64,000 nt of DNA. It comes from a bacterium. GTDB lineage: Bacteria; UBP15; UBA6099. The notes below the pieces were generated by a model, which saw nothing but the letters and a program-made list of their open reading frames with translations, had not been told where the DNA came from and did no database searches. The first letter of the stretch is position 1. Each line of letters opens with the position of its first letter. Positions 43,919 to 55,391 of this stretch are shown here, in pieces. The position numbers were made by a program, and so were the translations under genes. Where the stretch lies: NCBI GenBank assembly GCA_029564595.1, contig JAKQPS010000044.1, positions 112,473-176,472 on the forward strand, written 5' to 3'.

Positions 43919-46693
43919 ATGGCAATAATGACAGCAAACAGACGCAACGGAATATGGATGGCGATATTCGCGATATTTTTCGCGCTTCCGGCGCTGATGA
44001 GCGCGGTCCGGCTCTATACGGATTGGCTCTGGTTCATATCCGTCGGGTACGAGTCGGTCTTCGCCACCATCATCCTGACAAGGATAAAACTCGGTCTGGC
44101 GCTCGGCGCGGCGTTTATGGCGTTCATGGCGCTGAACCTTTTCGCGGCGGACAGGTTGAGCAGGGTCGGCTATATCACGCTCGGCAACGACGCGGTCGAG
44201 CTGCCCGGAAGCGAGACGTTGGGACGCAACATCAGGATGGTGATGCTTGGAGCGGCGGGGTTCCTCGCAGTGATTCTGGCTCTCGAAGCGTCCACGCGAT
44301 GGGACCTGTTCATCCGCTACTCCAACCCGGCGGCCTTCGGCGCGGCGGACCCCGTGTTCAACCTCGACATTTCTTTCTTCGTTTTCAGCCTGCCATTTCT
44401 TAACTACATATATCAATGGTCCTTTACAACGCTGATTCTCGCGGCGGGGATGTCCGTCGGGGTGTACGCGTACAAGCGCGGGTTCGTGGTGACGAGCAAG
44501 GGAGTGCATTTCAGGAGCGCGATATTCAGCCATCTTTCGGCGCTTCTGATGATGGCGGCGCTGCTCAAGGCTTGGGGCTACAAGCTTATGGCGTTCAACC
44601 TGATGGCGACATCGCGGGGATTCGTGACCGGCCCCGGATTCGTGGACACAAGCGTCCGGATGCCGCTGCTGCACATCCTGTCCATCTTGGCGCTGGCGCT
44701 CGCAGTGGCGATGGCGGCGAATATTTTCATCAGGAGCTGGAAACCCATCGCGGCGGCGGCCATCCTGTTCATAGTGGCCTCGGCCGCCGGAGCCGCATAT
44801 CCCGAAATCATCCAGAAATTCCGCGTCGCCCCGAACGAAATCTCGATGGAGCGCCCCTTTATCGCGCGCCAGATCGAACACACCCGGACCGCCTACGACC
44901 TGAACCGGATCGAGACGATTCCTTTCGACGCGGACAGGGACATCTCCCCGCAGCAGATCGCGGACAACAACCTGACGATCAAGAACATCCGTCTGTGGGA
45001 CCCCCGGCCCCTGCTCCAGACATACAGACAGCTTCAGGAAATCCGCACCTACTACAGCTTCGCCAACGTGGACATCGACCGCTACATGGTGGACGGCGAG
45101 TACAGACAGGTGATGATCTCCGCGCGGGAACTTTCATACGAGAAACTCCCGGCGCGGATATGGATAAACGAGCATCTGACGTTCACGCACGGTTACGGTG
45201 CGGCGGTAAGCCCGGTGAACAGTTTCACTCCGGACGGCATGCCTCATTTCTTCGTCAAGGACATACCGCCCGTGTCAGTGTCCGAGACTTTGAAGATAAC
45301 CCAGCCGCGCATCTACTACGGCGAACTGGCGAACGACTACGTGTTCGTGAACACCAAGGCCGACGAGTTCGACTATCCGATGGGAGAGACGAACGTGCTG
45401 GCGGAATACGACGGAGCGGGCGGGGTGAAGCTCGATTCGACGTTCAAGAAAGCGGCGTTCGCGCTCAGGTTCTCGTCTCTCGCCGCGCTTCTCAACTCGG
45501 ATATAACGAAGGAAAGCAGGATAATGCTTTATCGCAACATCCTCGGAAGCGGCTTCAACCCCGGCCTTGTGAACCGCATTATGCCGCTGGTTCACTATGA
45601 CATGAATCCTTACGTGTTCATCGACGCGGAAGGCCGCATGAAATGGCTGATCGACGGTTACACAATCAGCAACACATTCCCGTATTCCCAGCATTTCGGA
45701 AAGGGCGAAGCCGTCCGCTACAACTACATACGCAATTCGGTCAAGGCGGTGGTGGACGCCTACGACGGGACGACGGAGTTCTACATGTTCGACGAGACGG
45801 ACCCGATAATAAAAGCGTACGCGGCGATGTTCCCCGGCCTGTTCAAGCCCGCCGCCGAGATGCCCGCGTCCGTTCGCGCGCACCTTCGCTACCCGGTGGA
45901 CTACTTCACCGTGCAGTCCCGCGTGTTCTCCTCCTACCACATGACTGACCCTCTGGTCTTCTACAACAAGGAGGACCTTTGGACGACGCCGCGCGAGATG
46001 TTCTTCCAGAACGAGCAGGAAGTGGAGCCGTATTACAACATCATGAAGTTGCCCGGAGGAGATAAAGAGGAATACGTGCTGATGCTGCCGTTCACTCCGG
46101 CGCGCAGGGACAACATATCGGCGTGGATGTGCGCGCGCAACGACGGCGACGACTACGGACGGCTCATCGTTTACACTTTCCCGAAAAAGAAACTTGTTTT
46201 CGGCCCGTTCCAAGTCGAGGCGAGGATAGATCAGGACGCGGGGATTTCGCAGCAGATATCGCTGTGGTCTCAAAGCGGCTCTCAGGTGGTGCGCGGCAAT
46301 ATGCTGGTGATACCGATAGAGAATTCTTTGCTCTACGTCGAGCCGCTTTTCCTGCAAGCGGAAAGAGGCGATATCCCGGAGCTTAAGCGCGTCATCGTCT
46401 CAAACGGAGACCGAGTGGTGATGGAAGAGACGCTTGAGAAAGCCATATCCGGGCTTGTCGGAGCCGCCGTTCCGGAGACGCCCGCGCAAGGCGCGCCGAA
46501 GCCCGCTCCGTCTTCTTCCGCGGATTCAGGCTATCTCACAATCGATCAAGCTGTGGACAAAGCTCTCGAACACATCGAGTCGGCAAAGCGCCGGATGCGC
46601 GAGCTTGACTGGAACGGGTTCGGCGGCCAAATAGACGCGGCGGAAAAAACCCTCAAAGAAATCAAATCCCGCGAAGCGAACCGCCCGGACTAG
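43919..46693 (+). CDS. UPF0182 family membrane protein
   Basis: 924 residues. The N-terminal third has about seven membrane helices (IFAIFFALPALMSAVRL at residues 15-35, with the conserved DWLWFISVGYESVFATII after it). The rest is a large soluble domain, presumably outside, with YDLNRIETIPFDADRD, NDYVFVNTKADEFDYPMG, DGYTISNTFPYSQHF and EVEPYYNIMKLPGGDKEEYVLMLPFTPARRDN as family hallmarks. The C-terminal 90 residues are a Pro/Ser-rich linker plus a helical tail. The function is unknown. The start may be the ATG three codons later. Confidence 0.9.
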   Translation: MAIMTANRRNGIWMAIFAIFFALPALMSAVRLYTDWLWFISVGYESVFATIILTRIKLGLALGAAFMAFMALNLFAADRLSRVGYITLGNDAVELPGSETLGRNIRMVMLGAAGFLAVILALEASTRWDLFIRYSNPAAFGAADPVFNLDISFFVFSLPFLNYIYQWSFTTLILAAGMSVGVYAYKRGFVVTSKGVHFRSAIFSHLSALLMMAALLKAWGYKLMAFNLMATSRGFVTGPGFVDTSVRMPLLHILSILALALAVAMAANIFIRSWKPIAAAAILFIVASAAGAAYPEIIQKFRVAPNEISMERPFIARQIEHTRTAYDLNRIETIPFDADRDISPQQIADNNLTIKNIRLWDPRPLLQTYRQLQEIRTYYSFANVDIDRYMVDGEYRQVMISARELSYEKLPARIWINEHLTFTHGYGAAVSPVNSFTPDGMPHFFVKDIPPVSVSETLKITQPRIYYGELANDYVFVNTKADEFDYPMGETNVLAEYDGAGGVKLDSTFKKAAFALRFSSLAALLNSDITKESRIMLYRNILGSGFNPGLVNRIMPLVHYDMNPYVFIDAEGRMKWLIDGYTISNTFPYSQHFGKGEAVRYNYIRNSVKAVVDAYDGTTEFYMFDETDPIIKAYAAMFPGLFKPAAEMPASVRAHLRYPVDYFTVQSRVFSSYHMTDPLVFYNKEDLWTTPREMFFQNEQEVEPYYNIMKLPGGDKEEYVLMLPFTPARRDNISAWMCARNDGDDYGRLIVYTFPKKKLVFGPFQVEARIDQDAGISQQISLWSQSGSQVVRGNMLVIPIENSLLYVEPLFLQAERGDIPELKRVIVSNGDRVVMEETLEKAISGLVGAAVPETPAQGAPKPAPSSSADSGYLTIDQAVDKALEHIESAKRRMRELDWNGFGGQIDAAEKTLKEIKSREANRPD

Positions 46694-46730
46694 GAATTCA
46701 GATATTTGACGCGTTTTCCCCGGCGGGCGC

Positions 46731-47348
46731 TCAGTGCGCCGCGTTATTCTCGTTGTCGCTGAACAGTTTCAGAAGGCGCGGTTTGAGGATATCCCATTTG
46801 ATGGGTTTGACCATATAGTCGTTGGCCCCGGCGCGGAAAGTTTCAATGATGGTGGCTTTTTCCGTGTCTGTTGATACGGCGAGTATCTTCGTTTGCGGCA
46901 TTTTTTTATGAATATGTTTGATGGCGAGCCTGCCGTCCATCTTGGGCAGATGGATGTCCATTACGACGAGTTCGGGGCTGTAAACGGAAACCGCTTCAAG
47001 ACCATCTTCGGCGGTTGGGGCCTCGCCGCAGACGAACATTCCCATTCGGTAGAGCATCTTGCTGAACATGTGCCGGAAGAAAAGGGAGTCGTCCACGACG
47101 ACGGCGCGCTTGTTGCGCAGAGGGTCGAACTCCTTGTTCATGTCGCACGTCTGGATGTAAAGCCTGTCGATGCCGCAATCCCTGAGTTTGTCTATGTGCG
47201 CGCGGGTAAGGAAAGTGTCCGCGGCGACGATAATGCCGCCGGCGGTGTTCTTGATGTCTTCGGCCACCGCCATGCCGGGAACGATGTCCTCGATCCTCGA
47301 CCTGACGGATTTCACGTAAGGTTTTTTTTCAGCGCCGTCCGCTTGCAT
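46731..47348 (-). CDS. Receiver-domain protein with HD-GYP-type N-terminal segment
   Basis: 205 residues from the ATG at 47348 with AGGAG seven bases upstream. Residues about 20-75 (IEDIVPGMAVAEDIKNTAGG and TFLTRAHIDKLRDCGIDRLYI) match the segment usually found ahead of HD-GYP domains. The second part is a CheY-like receiver: VVVDDSLFFRHM, phosphoacceptor Asp in LVVMDIHLPKMDG, and Lys in MVKPIKWD. There is no output domain. It is the last gene of the chemosensory run, 39 bases after cheX. Confidence 0.82.
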   Translation of the reverse strand: MQADGAEKKPYVKSVRSRIEDIVPGMAVAEDIKNTAGGIIVAADTFLTRAHIDKLRDCGIDRLYIQTCDMNKEFDPLRNKRAVVVDDSLFFRHMFSKMLYRMGMFVCGEAPTAEDGLEAVSVYSPELVVMDIHLPKMDGRLAIKHIHKKMPQTKILAVSTDTEKATIIETFRAGANDYMVKPIKWDILKPRLLKLFSDNENNAAH

Positions 47349-47387
47349 ATTGCCGCTCCTGTAGCTGTCTGTCAATATAATCCGCCG

Positions 47388-47873
47388 TTACTTTCCCGCC
47401 GCGCCCGCCTCGACCAGAGAGAGGTTCACCTCGATTTTCCCGTTCATAATGCTAAGCGGGATGGCGAGCGTGGGGATTTTAGCTTGATTTGAGATTTCGA
47501 TTTTTTCGCCGGTGACCACCGACGGCGGGGTGATGTCGGTGCGGTATCCGGCCTCGGCGAGGCCGATGGTGGCGCTGGCGACAATCATATTCACCAACTC
47601 TGCGAGGGCGCTCTGGGCGTATTCGTCGAGTTTGGCGATCGAGCCTTCCATGAGCATGGCGGCGGCGATGCCGCGCGCGCACGCTTCCTGTATGCATATC
47701 ACAACTTGGCCGGAGAGATGGCCGGTCACTCCGATGAATATGGCCACGCCGTCCACGCTGTAGGGGTAGCCGGGCCTCAGGAACGGACGTCCCAGCGCCG
47801 GCCTTTCCCCAGCCACTTCCTCCAGTATCGAGGATATTCCTTTTAAAAACGGATTCAGATACTCTGCTTTCAT
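47388..47873 (-). CDS. cheX: CheY-P phosphatase CheX
   Basis: 161 residues. The CheX fold is seen in MKAEYLNPFLKGISSILEEV, VAIFIGVTGHLSGQVVI and the active-site helix ALAELVNMIVASA, where the Glu and Asn of ExxN attack the phosphoaspartate of CheY. ITPPSVVTGEKIEIS is the typical strand before the C-terminus. It keeps CheY-P levels low after stimulation. It is followed by the receiver gene and preceded by the FapA-receiver fusion. Confidence 0.9.
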   Translation of the reverse strand: MKAEYLNPFLKGISSILEEVAGERPALGRPFLRPGYPYSVDGVAIFIGVTGHLSGQVVICIQEACARGIAAAMLMEGSIAKLDEYAQSALAELVNMIVASATIGLAEAGYRTDITPPSVVTGEKIEISNQAKIPTLAIPLSIMNGKIEVNLSLVEAGAAGK

Positions 47874-47902
47874 CAGTCTACAGCCTTTCCCTTCAGCCGA
47901 GA

Positions 47903-49681
47903 TTATCTATCGGCGATGCGAGTTATCACTTCGAGAACTTTTTCAGGGACGAACGGCTTGAGTATGAAGTCCGAAGCTCCCGCCACAAGGCTGTCCCTCA
48001 CTTTTTCTTTCTGTCCGAGCGCCGATATCATGATGACTTTGGCTTCGGGCCTCTGTTTCTTTATCTCTTTCAGCGACGATATGCCGTCCATGTTCGGCAT
48101 GGTGATGTCCATAGTGACGACGTCCGGTTTGAGTCTTTCGAACATTGAGACCGCCTGCTGGCCGTCTTCCGCTTCGCCTGCAATTTTGAAGTTGCCGCAT
48201 TCGAGGATGTTGCGCAGTTTGCTGCGCATGAACTTGGTGTCGTCAACGATAAGAACCGTCTTCTTCTTCTCTTTTGTCCCGACATTCACAGTCTTTATCT
48301 TTCGGGTCAGTTCATCGTATGAGGACATTGCGATTCCGCCCTCGCGGTCGGACATCAGGGTGGCGAACTTCAGATGCTTGGTTATCCGCTCCCTTGAAGC
48401 TCCGATATAGACCATGCATCCGGGATGGATGGCTTCGGCGGCTTTGACGGTGGCAAACGGGTTAACCTGCATCCGGATTCTCATCGCGGCCAGCCTCTGG
48501 CTGAGGTTCGACTTTTCCGCTTCGAGAGACGCGAGCGCCTCTTTGAGCTTCGCGATAGCTTCAGGTTTGGCCGTCTTGGCCTGCGCGAGCGCCCTTTTGA
48601 CCCGCTCGGACTCTGTGAGCGCCGTCTCCAGTTTCGCCTCGACTTCCGCCATTGCTATATACACATCGAACTTGAACCCGGCTCTCAACACTGTGGTCGT
48701 TTCCGACTCGGTCCCGAGTTGCTTGGCTCTGATTTCGGAGTAAGCCATCACGTCGCCGCCGATGATTTTTCCCTCGTGCGAAGAACAAATCACCATGCCG
48801 TTGCTGCGGACGGAACTGTTGATAATCGCGCGCTCGGAGACCACGTCTTTTTCGGCCTCCACGATGGAATTCTCAATGTATTTTGCGAACACGCTGCCTT
48901 TGGCGGCAACCGCGGACTGTTTCCGCGTTATTATGCCGCCTTTGACCACGATGTCTCCCTCGGAGTAAATCTCGGCGGCTTGCACGTTGCCCCCGATGCT
49001 GATGTTGCCGCCCGCTTTGACGATGAACCCGTCCAGCACGTTGCCGCGTATCTCGAGCGCTCCTGCGAAATTTATGTTGCCCGTTTCGTAATCGACGTCG
49101 CCGTTGACGACGTACACCGGGTCCACGCTGACCGTGTTCTGCGCGACGCGCGGGGAACCGTCGATGTCCGCGACGAACTCCGTTCCGTCTCCGGACACCT
49201 TCACATTCGCGCCGGCTTTCAGGACGACATCCGAACCCCACTCTCCGGGGGTGCGGGTTCCCTTGACAGTCACGCCTTCCTCGCCTCTGGTGGGCGGGGT
49301 GCGGCGCGCGATGACTTCTCCCTTGACCACTGATTTGACCAAGTTCAATTCTCTCAAATCTATCTTTGCTTTTTCGTCTTTTGTTATGATATCGGCGTCT
49401 TTCGTCCACATGAACGCCGCCGAGGCGTCTGCTCCGTGTCCGGGAGGCGTCCCGGAAGCGGCCATGAAGTCCACCGGCTCGACCACCGCCTGCCCGACAA
49501 ATGCCTGAATGCGCTCGTTGCTCACCACGCCGTAAATAACGCCTGCCTGTTCGAGAGCGCGTTTGACGTCCGCAACGCTCGCCGGAGTCCCGCTTCCTTC
49601 CGGCGGCATTATGAAGGCTATCGCCGACATCTCGTCTCCCGAAATCTCGATCTTCACTGTTCCGTTTTTATCTACTGCCAT
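47903..49681 (-). CDS. FapA/DUF342 polymer-like protein fused to a C-terminal receiver domain
   Basis: 592 residues. Residues about 115-380 form the DUF342 (FapA-type) right-handed beta-helix, with successive turns such as NINFAGALEIRGNVLDGFIV, NISIGGNVQAAEIYSEGDIV and VFAKYIENSIVEAEKDV. A coiled-coil segment follows, about 350-415 (AKLETALTESERVKRALAQA). Residues about 470-592 are a CheY-like receiver: VLIVDDTKFMRSK, Asp in VVTMDITMPNMDG, Lys in FILKPFVP. DUF342 proteins are tied to cell-surface or flagellar assembly, but usually without a receiver. GGAGG lies seven bases before the ATG. Phosphorylation by CheA is inferred. Confidence 0.85.
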   Translation of the reverse strand: MAVDKNGTVKIEISGDEMSAIAFIMPPEGSGTPASVADVKRALEQAGVIYGVVSNERIQAFVGQAVVEPVDFMAASGTPPGHGADASAAFMWTKDADIITKDEKAKIDLRELNLVKSVVKGEVIARRTPPTRGEEGVTVKGTRTPGEWGSDVVLKAGANVKVSGDGTEFVADIDGSPRVAQNTVSVDPVYVVNGDVDYETGNINFAGALEIRGNVLDGFIVKAGGNISIGGNVQAAEIYSEGDIVVKGGIITRKQSAVAAKGSVFAKYIENSIVEAEKDVVSERAIINSSVRSNGMVICSSHEGKIIGGDVMAYSEIRAKQLGTESETTTVLRAGFKFDVYIAMAEVEAKLETALTESERVKRALAQAKTAKPEAIAKLKEALASLEAEKSNLSQRLAAMRIRMQVNPFATVKAAEAIHPGCMVYIGASRERITKHLKFATLMSDREGGIAMSSYDELTRKIKTVNVGTKEKKKTVLIVDDTKFMRSKLRNILECGNFKIAGEAEDGQQAVSMFERLKPDVVTMDITMPNMDGISSLKEIKKQRPEAKVIMISALGQKEKVRDSLVAGASDFILKPFVPEKVLEVITRIADR

Positions 49682-49746
49682 TTTTCTTCCTCCAGTTAGA
49701 ACTCGTTCGTATATCGCGGAGAGCTTGACGCCCGCCGCGCTGATTG

Positions 49747-51283
<1,537 letters not shown>

Positions 51284-51677
51284 CCCACTCTCCCAGAACT
51301 CCTGATATTACTTCCCTTATCGTTTCCGGCATGAACGGTTTCTTCACGAACGCCTTCATGCCCCTCTGCCATAATTTTTCGATTTTAGTCTCGCTGCCTT
51401 CCGTTGAAACTATTATTACCGGCACGTTTTTCATCACTTCGTCATTGTGCATGGCCTCAAGCATCGCCATGCCGTCCATCACCGGCATGTTGATGTCCGC
51501 CAGCACGAGATCGATCCAGTTGGCTCCGAGAATCCCCAGCGCGTCCCGTCCGTTTTCAGCGTGAAAGATGTCGCCCACCGGCACCTGCGCCATCTGAATC
51601 GTGCGCGACACCATTTTGCGGATTATCGCCGAATCATCGACCACCAGAATGTTGTACGCCATTCCTTGCCCCCAGAC

Positions 51678-52172
51678 TCACAGTTCAAATTCCCCGGAGC
51701 CGTTCTTGATTAATACCCGGCCGGTTCCTATCTCCAATTTCATAGTGCGCCACGAATCCCCGCCTATATCTTCGGCGGCTATCAACACGCCGTTTTTCCA
51801 GAGTATTTTTTTAAGGCTGATATAGTTGCGGCGGCCTATCTGAAAAAAACCAGTCTTGTCCATCACGTTCGAGCCGCCCGCGACTTTAACCACAAGGCGC
51901 TTCTTCTCCGCCCCAAGCCTGTAAGCGCTCTTAAAAAGAGCCGGAAGACCCGTGTCCGCAAACATGCACGGGTTCTCCGCGGCCCTCTCCGGCCTGCAAT
52001 CCGACGATGGAAGCTGATAATGAAGCATCCCTCCCACGTTAGCCTTGGGATCGTATATCGTCACTCCTATACAGGAGCCGAGAGAATGCGTCACTATGAT
52101 ATCTCCCTCGTTCGCCGACACCTTCATGTCGGACACTCCCACAAGATGCTTTTGCGCGGTATTATTTTCCAT
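51678..52172 (-). CDS. cheD: Chemoreceptor glutamine deamidase CheD
   Basis: 164 residues. The catalytic Cys is in HSLGSCIGVTIYD near residue 33, the His in GGMLHYQLP near residue 51, and KVAGGSNVMDKTGFFQIGRRN is the receptor-binding and structural region. CheD deamidates receptor glutamines and, in Bacillus, is regulated by CheC, which is absent here. AAGGAC lies just before the ATG, and the gene lies one base after cheR. Confidence 0.93.
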   Translation of the reverse strand: MENNTAQKHLVGVSDMKVSANEGDIIVTHSLGSCIGVTIYDPKANVGGMLHYQLPSSDCRPERAAENPCMFADTGLPALFKSAYRLGAEKKRLVVKVAGGSNVMDKTGFFQIGRRNYISLKKILWKNGVLIAAEDIGGDSWRTMKLEIGTGRVLIKNGSGEFEL

Positions 52173-52173
52173 C

Positions 52174-53052
52174 TCAGTCCTTCACATAGATGCTTGGCCT
52201 TACGAATTTAAAACCGTGCGATATTCCCGTCAGACTCTCGGAATGCCCCACGAAAAATACGCCTCCGGGAGCCAATATGTTGTAAAACCTCGTCACAAGC
52301 TCAGCTTGCGTTTTCTTGTCGAAATATATCATTACGTTCCTGCAGAATACCGCGTCGAACGGCCCTGTCATGGGCCACGGGTCCATTAAGTTAAGCCTTC
52401 TGAACGCTATTTTTCTCTTCAGCTCAGCCGACACTCTGTAAAACACTGTTCCGTCCTGAGCGGTTTCCTTCGCAAAGTATTTTTTCAAAACCATTTCCGG
52501 AGTTTCCTTCATCCGCTGTTTCGGAAACAACCCTTCCTTCGCCGTCTCCAGAGTCTGAGATGAAATATCCGTCGCTAAAATCCTGAAATCCGGGCATCCG
52601 CTTCCTTTGATGGCGTCGTCAAGAGTTATCGCTATCGAGTACGCCTCTTCCCCGGAAGCGCAACCCGCGCTCCATATCCGAAATCGCTTCCTTTTCTCAT
52701 CGACCAGTTTGACTTTCCCCTGTTCGAGCAGATAGTTGAAGTGATCCTTTTCCCTGAAAAAATATGTCAGGTTGGTCGTCAGGATGTCGACCATAGTCGA
52801 AAGTTCGACCCCCGTTTCATCTTTCTCTATATATTTGAGATAATCCTTATATGAATCGATGTTGAGCATTCTCAGCCGCTTGTTAAGCCGCGCCTGCACC
52901 AATTCCTTCTTTCCGACATGCAGGTTGATCCGGCAGATGGCGTAAACCATCTCGCTTATCTTCTCAAACTCGCGGTCTGGAAGACTTCTGCTTCTGAGAA
53001 TGGATGAAACGTTTTCCATTTGTTCTGCTTTGAAGCTCGGCGCCGGCGTCAA
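52174..53052 (-). CDS. cheR: Chemoreceptor methyltransferase CheR
   Basis: About 292 residues. The N-terminal helical domain (REFEKISEMVYAICRINLHVGKK) precedes the SAM-dependent methyltransferase domain: IWSAGCASGEEAYSIAI is the SAM loop, FRILATDISSQTLETA the next strand, and FDAVFCRNVMIYFDKKTQ the active-site region. It methylates receptor glutamates. Start is uncertain: a TTG at 53052 has AGGA close by, while the ATG at 53019 has no clear site. Confidence 0.95.
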   Translation of the reverse strand: MTPAPSFKAEQMENVSSILRSRSLPDREFEKISEMVYAICRINLHVGKKELVQARLNKRLRMLNIDSYKDYLKYIEKDETGVELSTMVDILTTNLTYFFREKDHFNYLLEQGKVKLVDEKRKRFRIWSAGCASGEEAYSIAITLDDAIKGSGCPDFRILATDISSQTLETAKEGLFPKQRMKETPEMVLKKYFAKETAQDGTVFYRVSAELKRKIAFRRLNLMDPWPMTGPFDAVFCRNVMIYFDKKTQAELVTRFYNILAPGGVFFVGHSESLTGISHGFKFVRPSIYVKD

Positions 53053-53090
53053 GCGTCCTGAGCGAACCTTTCCCTAGTTTCTACTCGGTC

Positions 53091-53133
53091 AAAACAAGGA
53101 TGGAGGCGGACGCTCTCGCGCCCGTCTCCATCC
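53091..53133 (-). terminator. Terminator downstream of the MCP gene
   Basis: A 12-base stem with one wobble pairs 53098-53109 with 53122-53133. On the minus strand it is followed by TTGTTTTG. It lies between the MCP gene and cheR, so the cluster may be split into two transcripts. Confidence 0.8.
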
Positions 53134-53147
53134 CGCGCCGTCATATT

Positions 53148-54755
53148 CTAAAAATCCTTGAAGTCATCGTCCATAGGAATCATTGTGTCGGACTTCTTCA
53201 TGCCCACGGAAGCCTTCAGCTTATCGGAAGCCGCGGCAACAGCTCCGTTCCGCGCTTTTGCCGAAGCGGCTTTCTTTGCCTTGTCGGCTGCGGACACGAC
53301 CCGCTGCGCCGAGCCGTTCGCCGCCTGTCTGCCAGTAACCAGTTCCATCAATTCGTTAACCATATCCATCAACCCGACGGACTGCGAGTTCATTTCCTCT
53401 GCGGCCGAAGCTGATTCCTCCGCGTTGGACGCGTTAGACTGCGTCACTTTGTCCATCTGGCTGACCGCGATATTGACCTGATCGATGCCCTGCGCCTGCT
53501 CTTTGCTGGCTGCGGCGATCTCAGCCACAAGGTCGGTTACCTTCGCCGAGCCGTCGACTATCTCGACGAACGACCTTGCAAGCTCGTCGGCTATCTTGGA
53601 GCCTTCGGAAGTGTTGTTCACCGACTCCTCGATCAGGGTGGCGGTGTTGCGGGCGGCTTCGCCGGCCCTTTGAGCCAGATTGCGCACCTCTTCGGCCACG
53701 ACCGCGAATCCCTTGCCTGCCTCTCCGGCGCGCGCGGCTTCTACCGCCGCGTTCAGCGCCAGCAGATTGGTCTGAAACGCTATCTCGTCAATCGTCTTGA
53801 TTATCTTCGACGTTTGTTTGGAAGAATCACCGATTTTAGCCATCGCGGTGGTCATCCGGGAGATTTCGTCGCTGCCTCTATCCGCCGCCTTGCGCGCGTC
53901 CTTCGACAGCAAGTTGGCCTGTTCAGCGTTGTCCGCATTCTGCCGGGTCATAGACGACATCTCCTCCAGCGAAGACGATATCTCTTCGAGAGAAGACGCC
54001 TGCTCGGAAGCTCCTTCCGCCAGAGACTGGCTGGCTCCCGAAACCTGCCCGGACGCGGACGACAACTGCTCGGACGCGTCCATCAGCGACGTTGATATCC
54101 TGTTGATCGGAAGCCCGATCGATCTTGCGAGAGCAATCGCAGCAAGCAACGCCGACACTGTCACGACAAGAGACACCGCCAAAAGAACATACAGAATAGC
54201 GTTCATCTCTTTTTGCACATCGTCGATGTATATTCCGGAACCGACAATCCATCCCCAATCCCTCTGGAGCTTCACGTAGGAAATCTTCGGGTCGGGTTTC
54301 GTCTGCCCCGGTTTTGCCCACATATAATCGACCGAGCCTTCTCCGGCTTTTTTACAAATTTCCGCCATTTCCACGAACAGCTTTTTCCCGTTCGGGTCTT
54401 TGTAGTCCGAAAGATCTGAACCGACCAGATCGGCTGTGAACGGATGCATCAACATCGTCGGATGCATGTCGTTTATCCAGAAATACTGTTCACCCTCATA
54501 TCTCATGTCTCGCACCACGTTCATTGCGGCCGCCTGCGCTTCTTCTTTGGTCAAAGCTCCAGACTTCTCAAGTTGAACGTAGTGGTCAATTACCGTATGC
54601 GCCGCTTCCACAAGATGCTGTGTTTTCTCTTGCTTTCCTTGATACATCTGGGTTTGGAACTTCGGGAACATCCATGCCAGAAGGGCTATGTACAGCGCTG
54701 ACACGAACAGCCCCAGCATGATTATCCTTGTCGACAGATTAAATCTTTTCAACAT
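53148..54755 (-). CDS. Methyl-accepting chemotaxis protein with single Cache sensor
   Basis: 535 residues: membrane helix 1 at about 10-30, a periplasmic sCache_2-type sensor about 35-185 ([16 protein letters not shown], then [20 protein letters not shown]), membrane helix 2, a HAMP segment and a cytoplasmic signalling domain whose hairpin tip is [21 protein letters not shown] with [15 protein letters not shown]. Cache_2 receptors commonly bind small carboxylates. Methylation sites are likely around [14 protein letters not shown]. The C-terminus lacks a tethering pentapeptide. It is the only receptor in the window. Confidence 0.93.
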   Translation of the reverse strand: MLKRFNLSTRIIMLGLFVSALYIALLAWMFPKFQTQMYQGKQEKTQHLVEAAHTVIDHYVQLEKSGALTKEEAQAAAMNVVRDMRYEGEQYFWINDMHPTMLMHPFTADLVGSDLSDYKDPNGKKLFVEMAEICKKAGEGSVDYMWAKPGQTKPDPKISYVKLQRDWGWIVGSGIYIDDVQKEMNAILYVLLAVSLVVTVSALLAAIALARSIGLPINRISTSLMDASEQLSSASGQVSGASQSLAEGASEQASSLEEISSSLEEMSSMTRQNADNAEQANLLSKDARKAADRGSDEISRMTTAMAKIGDSSKQTSKIIKTIDEIAFQTNLLALNAAVEAARAGEAGKGFAVVAEEVRNLAQRAGEAARNTATLIEESVNNTSEGSKIADELARSFVEIVDGSAKVTDLVAEIAAASKEQAQGIDQVNIAVSQMDKVTQSNASNAEESASAAEEMNSQSVGLMDMVNELMELVTGRQAANGSAQRVVSAADKAKKAASAKARNGAVAAASDKLKASVGMKKSDTMIPMDDDFKDF

Positions 54756-54846
54756 AATCAGTTTCTCCTCGTCTGATAGAATGAACCGACATTTATTTTT
54801 CGAAACTCCGAGGCCGTCCGGCCCGGAGCCGCCGTTCGCTCCAACC

Positions 54847-55347
54847 TCATTTCGTTCCTGTTTCTTTTTCGGTTTTAGAGATGATTTTTATCTCCTCCGC
54901 CGTCAGGACTCTCCTGATGTCGAGCACAATGACAATCTTGCCTTTGGCTTTGCCTATGCCCATTATAAATTCGGTGTCAACGCTGACCCCGAAAGTCGGA
55001 GTTTCTTCGATGTCCTGCTCTTGGATGTCCAGAACTTCGGAAACTTTATCCACCACGATTCCCATCAGCAAGCCGTCGAGGTCAACCACGATGATGCACG
55101 TTTCTTTCGTGTTGTCCGCGCGTTCCATGCCGAACTTTTGCCGCAGGTCTATCACGGGGATGACTTTCCCGCGCAGATTGATGACGCCTCGAACGAAATT
55201 CGGCATCCTCGGCACATTCGTGATTTCCATCAGCCCGATGATTTCCCTGACTTTCAGTATCTCAAGCCCGTACTCTTCGTCTCCAAGCGTGAACGTGAGA
55301 TACTTGTTGAGTTTCCTTCCCTGCTCTTCCGCCGCCGCTATTGCCAT
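54847..55347 (-). CDS. cheW: Chemotaxis coupling protein CheW
   Basis: 166 residues of the CheW fold: [22 protein letters not shown], then [21 protein letters not shown] (the conserved NLRG region) and [19 protein letters not shown]. It links the receptor and CheA. AAGGAGGG lies about eight bases before the ATG. It follows cheA by 44 bases. Confidence 0.95.
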   Translation of the reverse strand: MAIAAAEEQGRKLNKYLTFTLGDEEYGLEILKVREIIGLMEITNVPRMPNFVRGVINLRGKVIPVIDLRQKFGMERADNTKETCIIVVDLDGLLMGIVVDKVSEVLDIQEQDIEETPTFGVSVDTEFIMGIGKAKGKIVIVLDIRRVLTAEEIKIISKTEKETGTK

Positions 55348-55391
55348 TTCGCGCCCTCCTTTCGTGTTGTTTTATGTTTCATGTTTTCCTG

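Noticed and set aside
43901..44881. 326-codon minus-strand open frame opposite the UPF0182 start
   Set aside because: It covers the promoter and start of UPF0182 and its product is Arg/His-rich with no family features.
44416..45600. Long plus-strand open frame inside the UPF0182 gene
   Set aside because: It is an alternative frame of a clear UPF0182 coding region with low-complexity Arg/Gly-rich translation.
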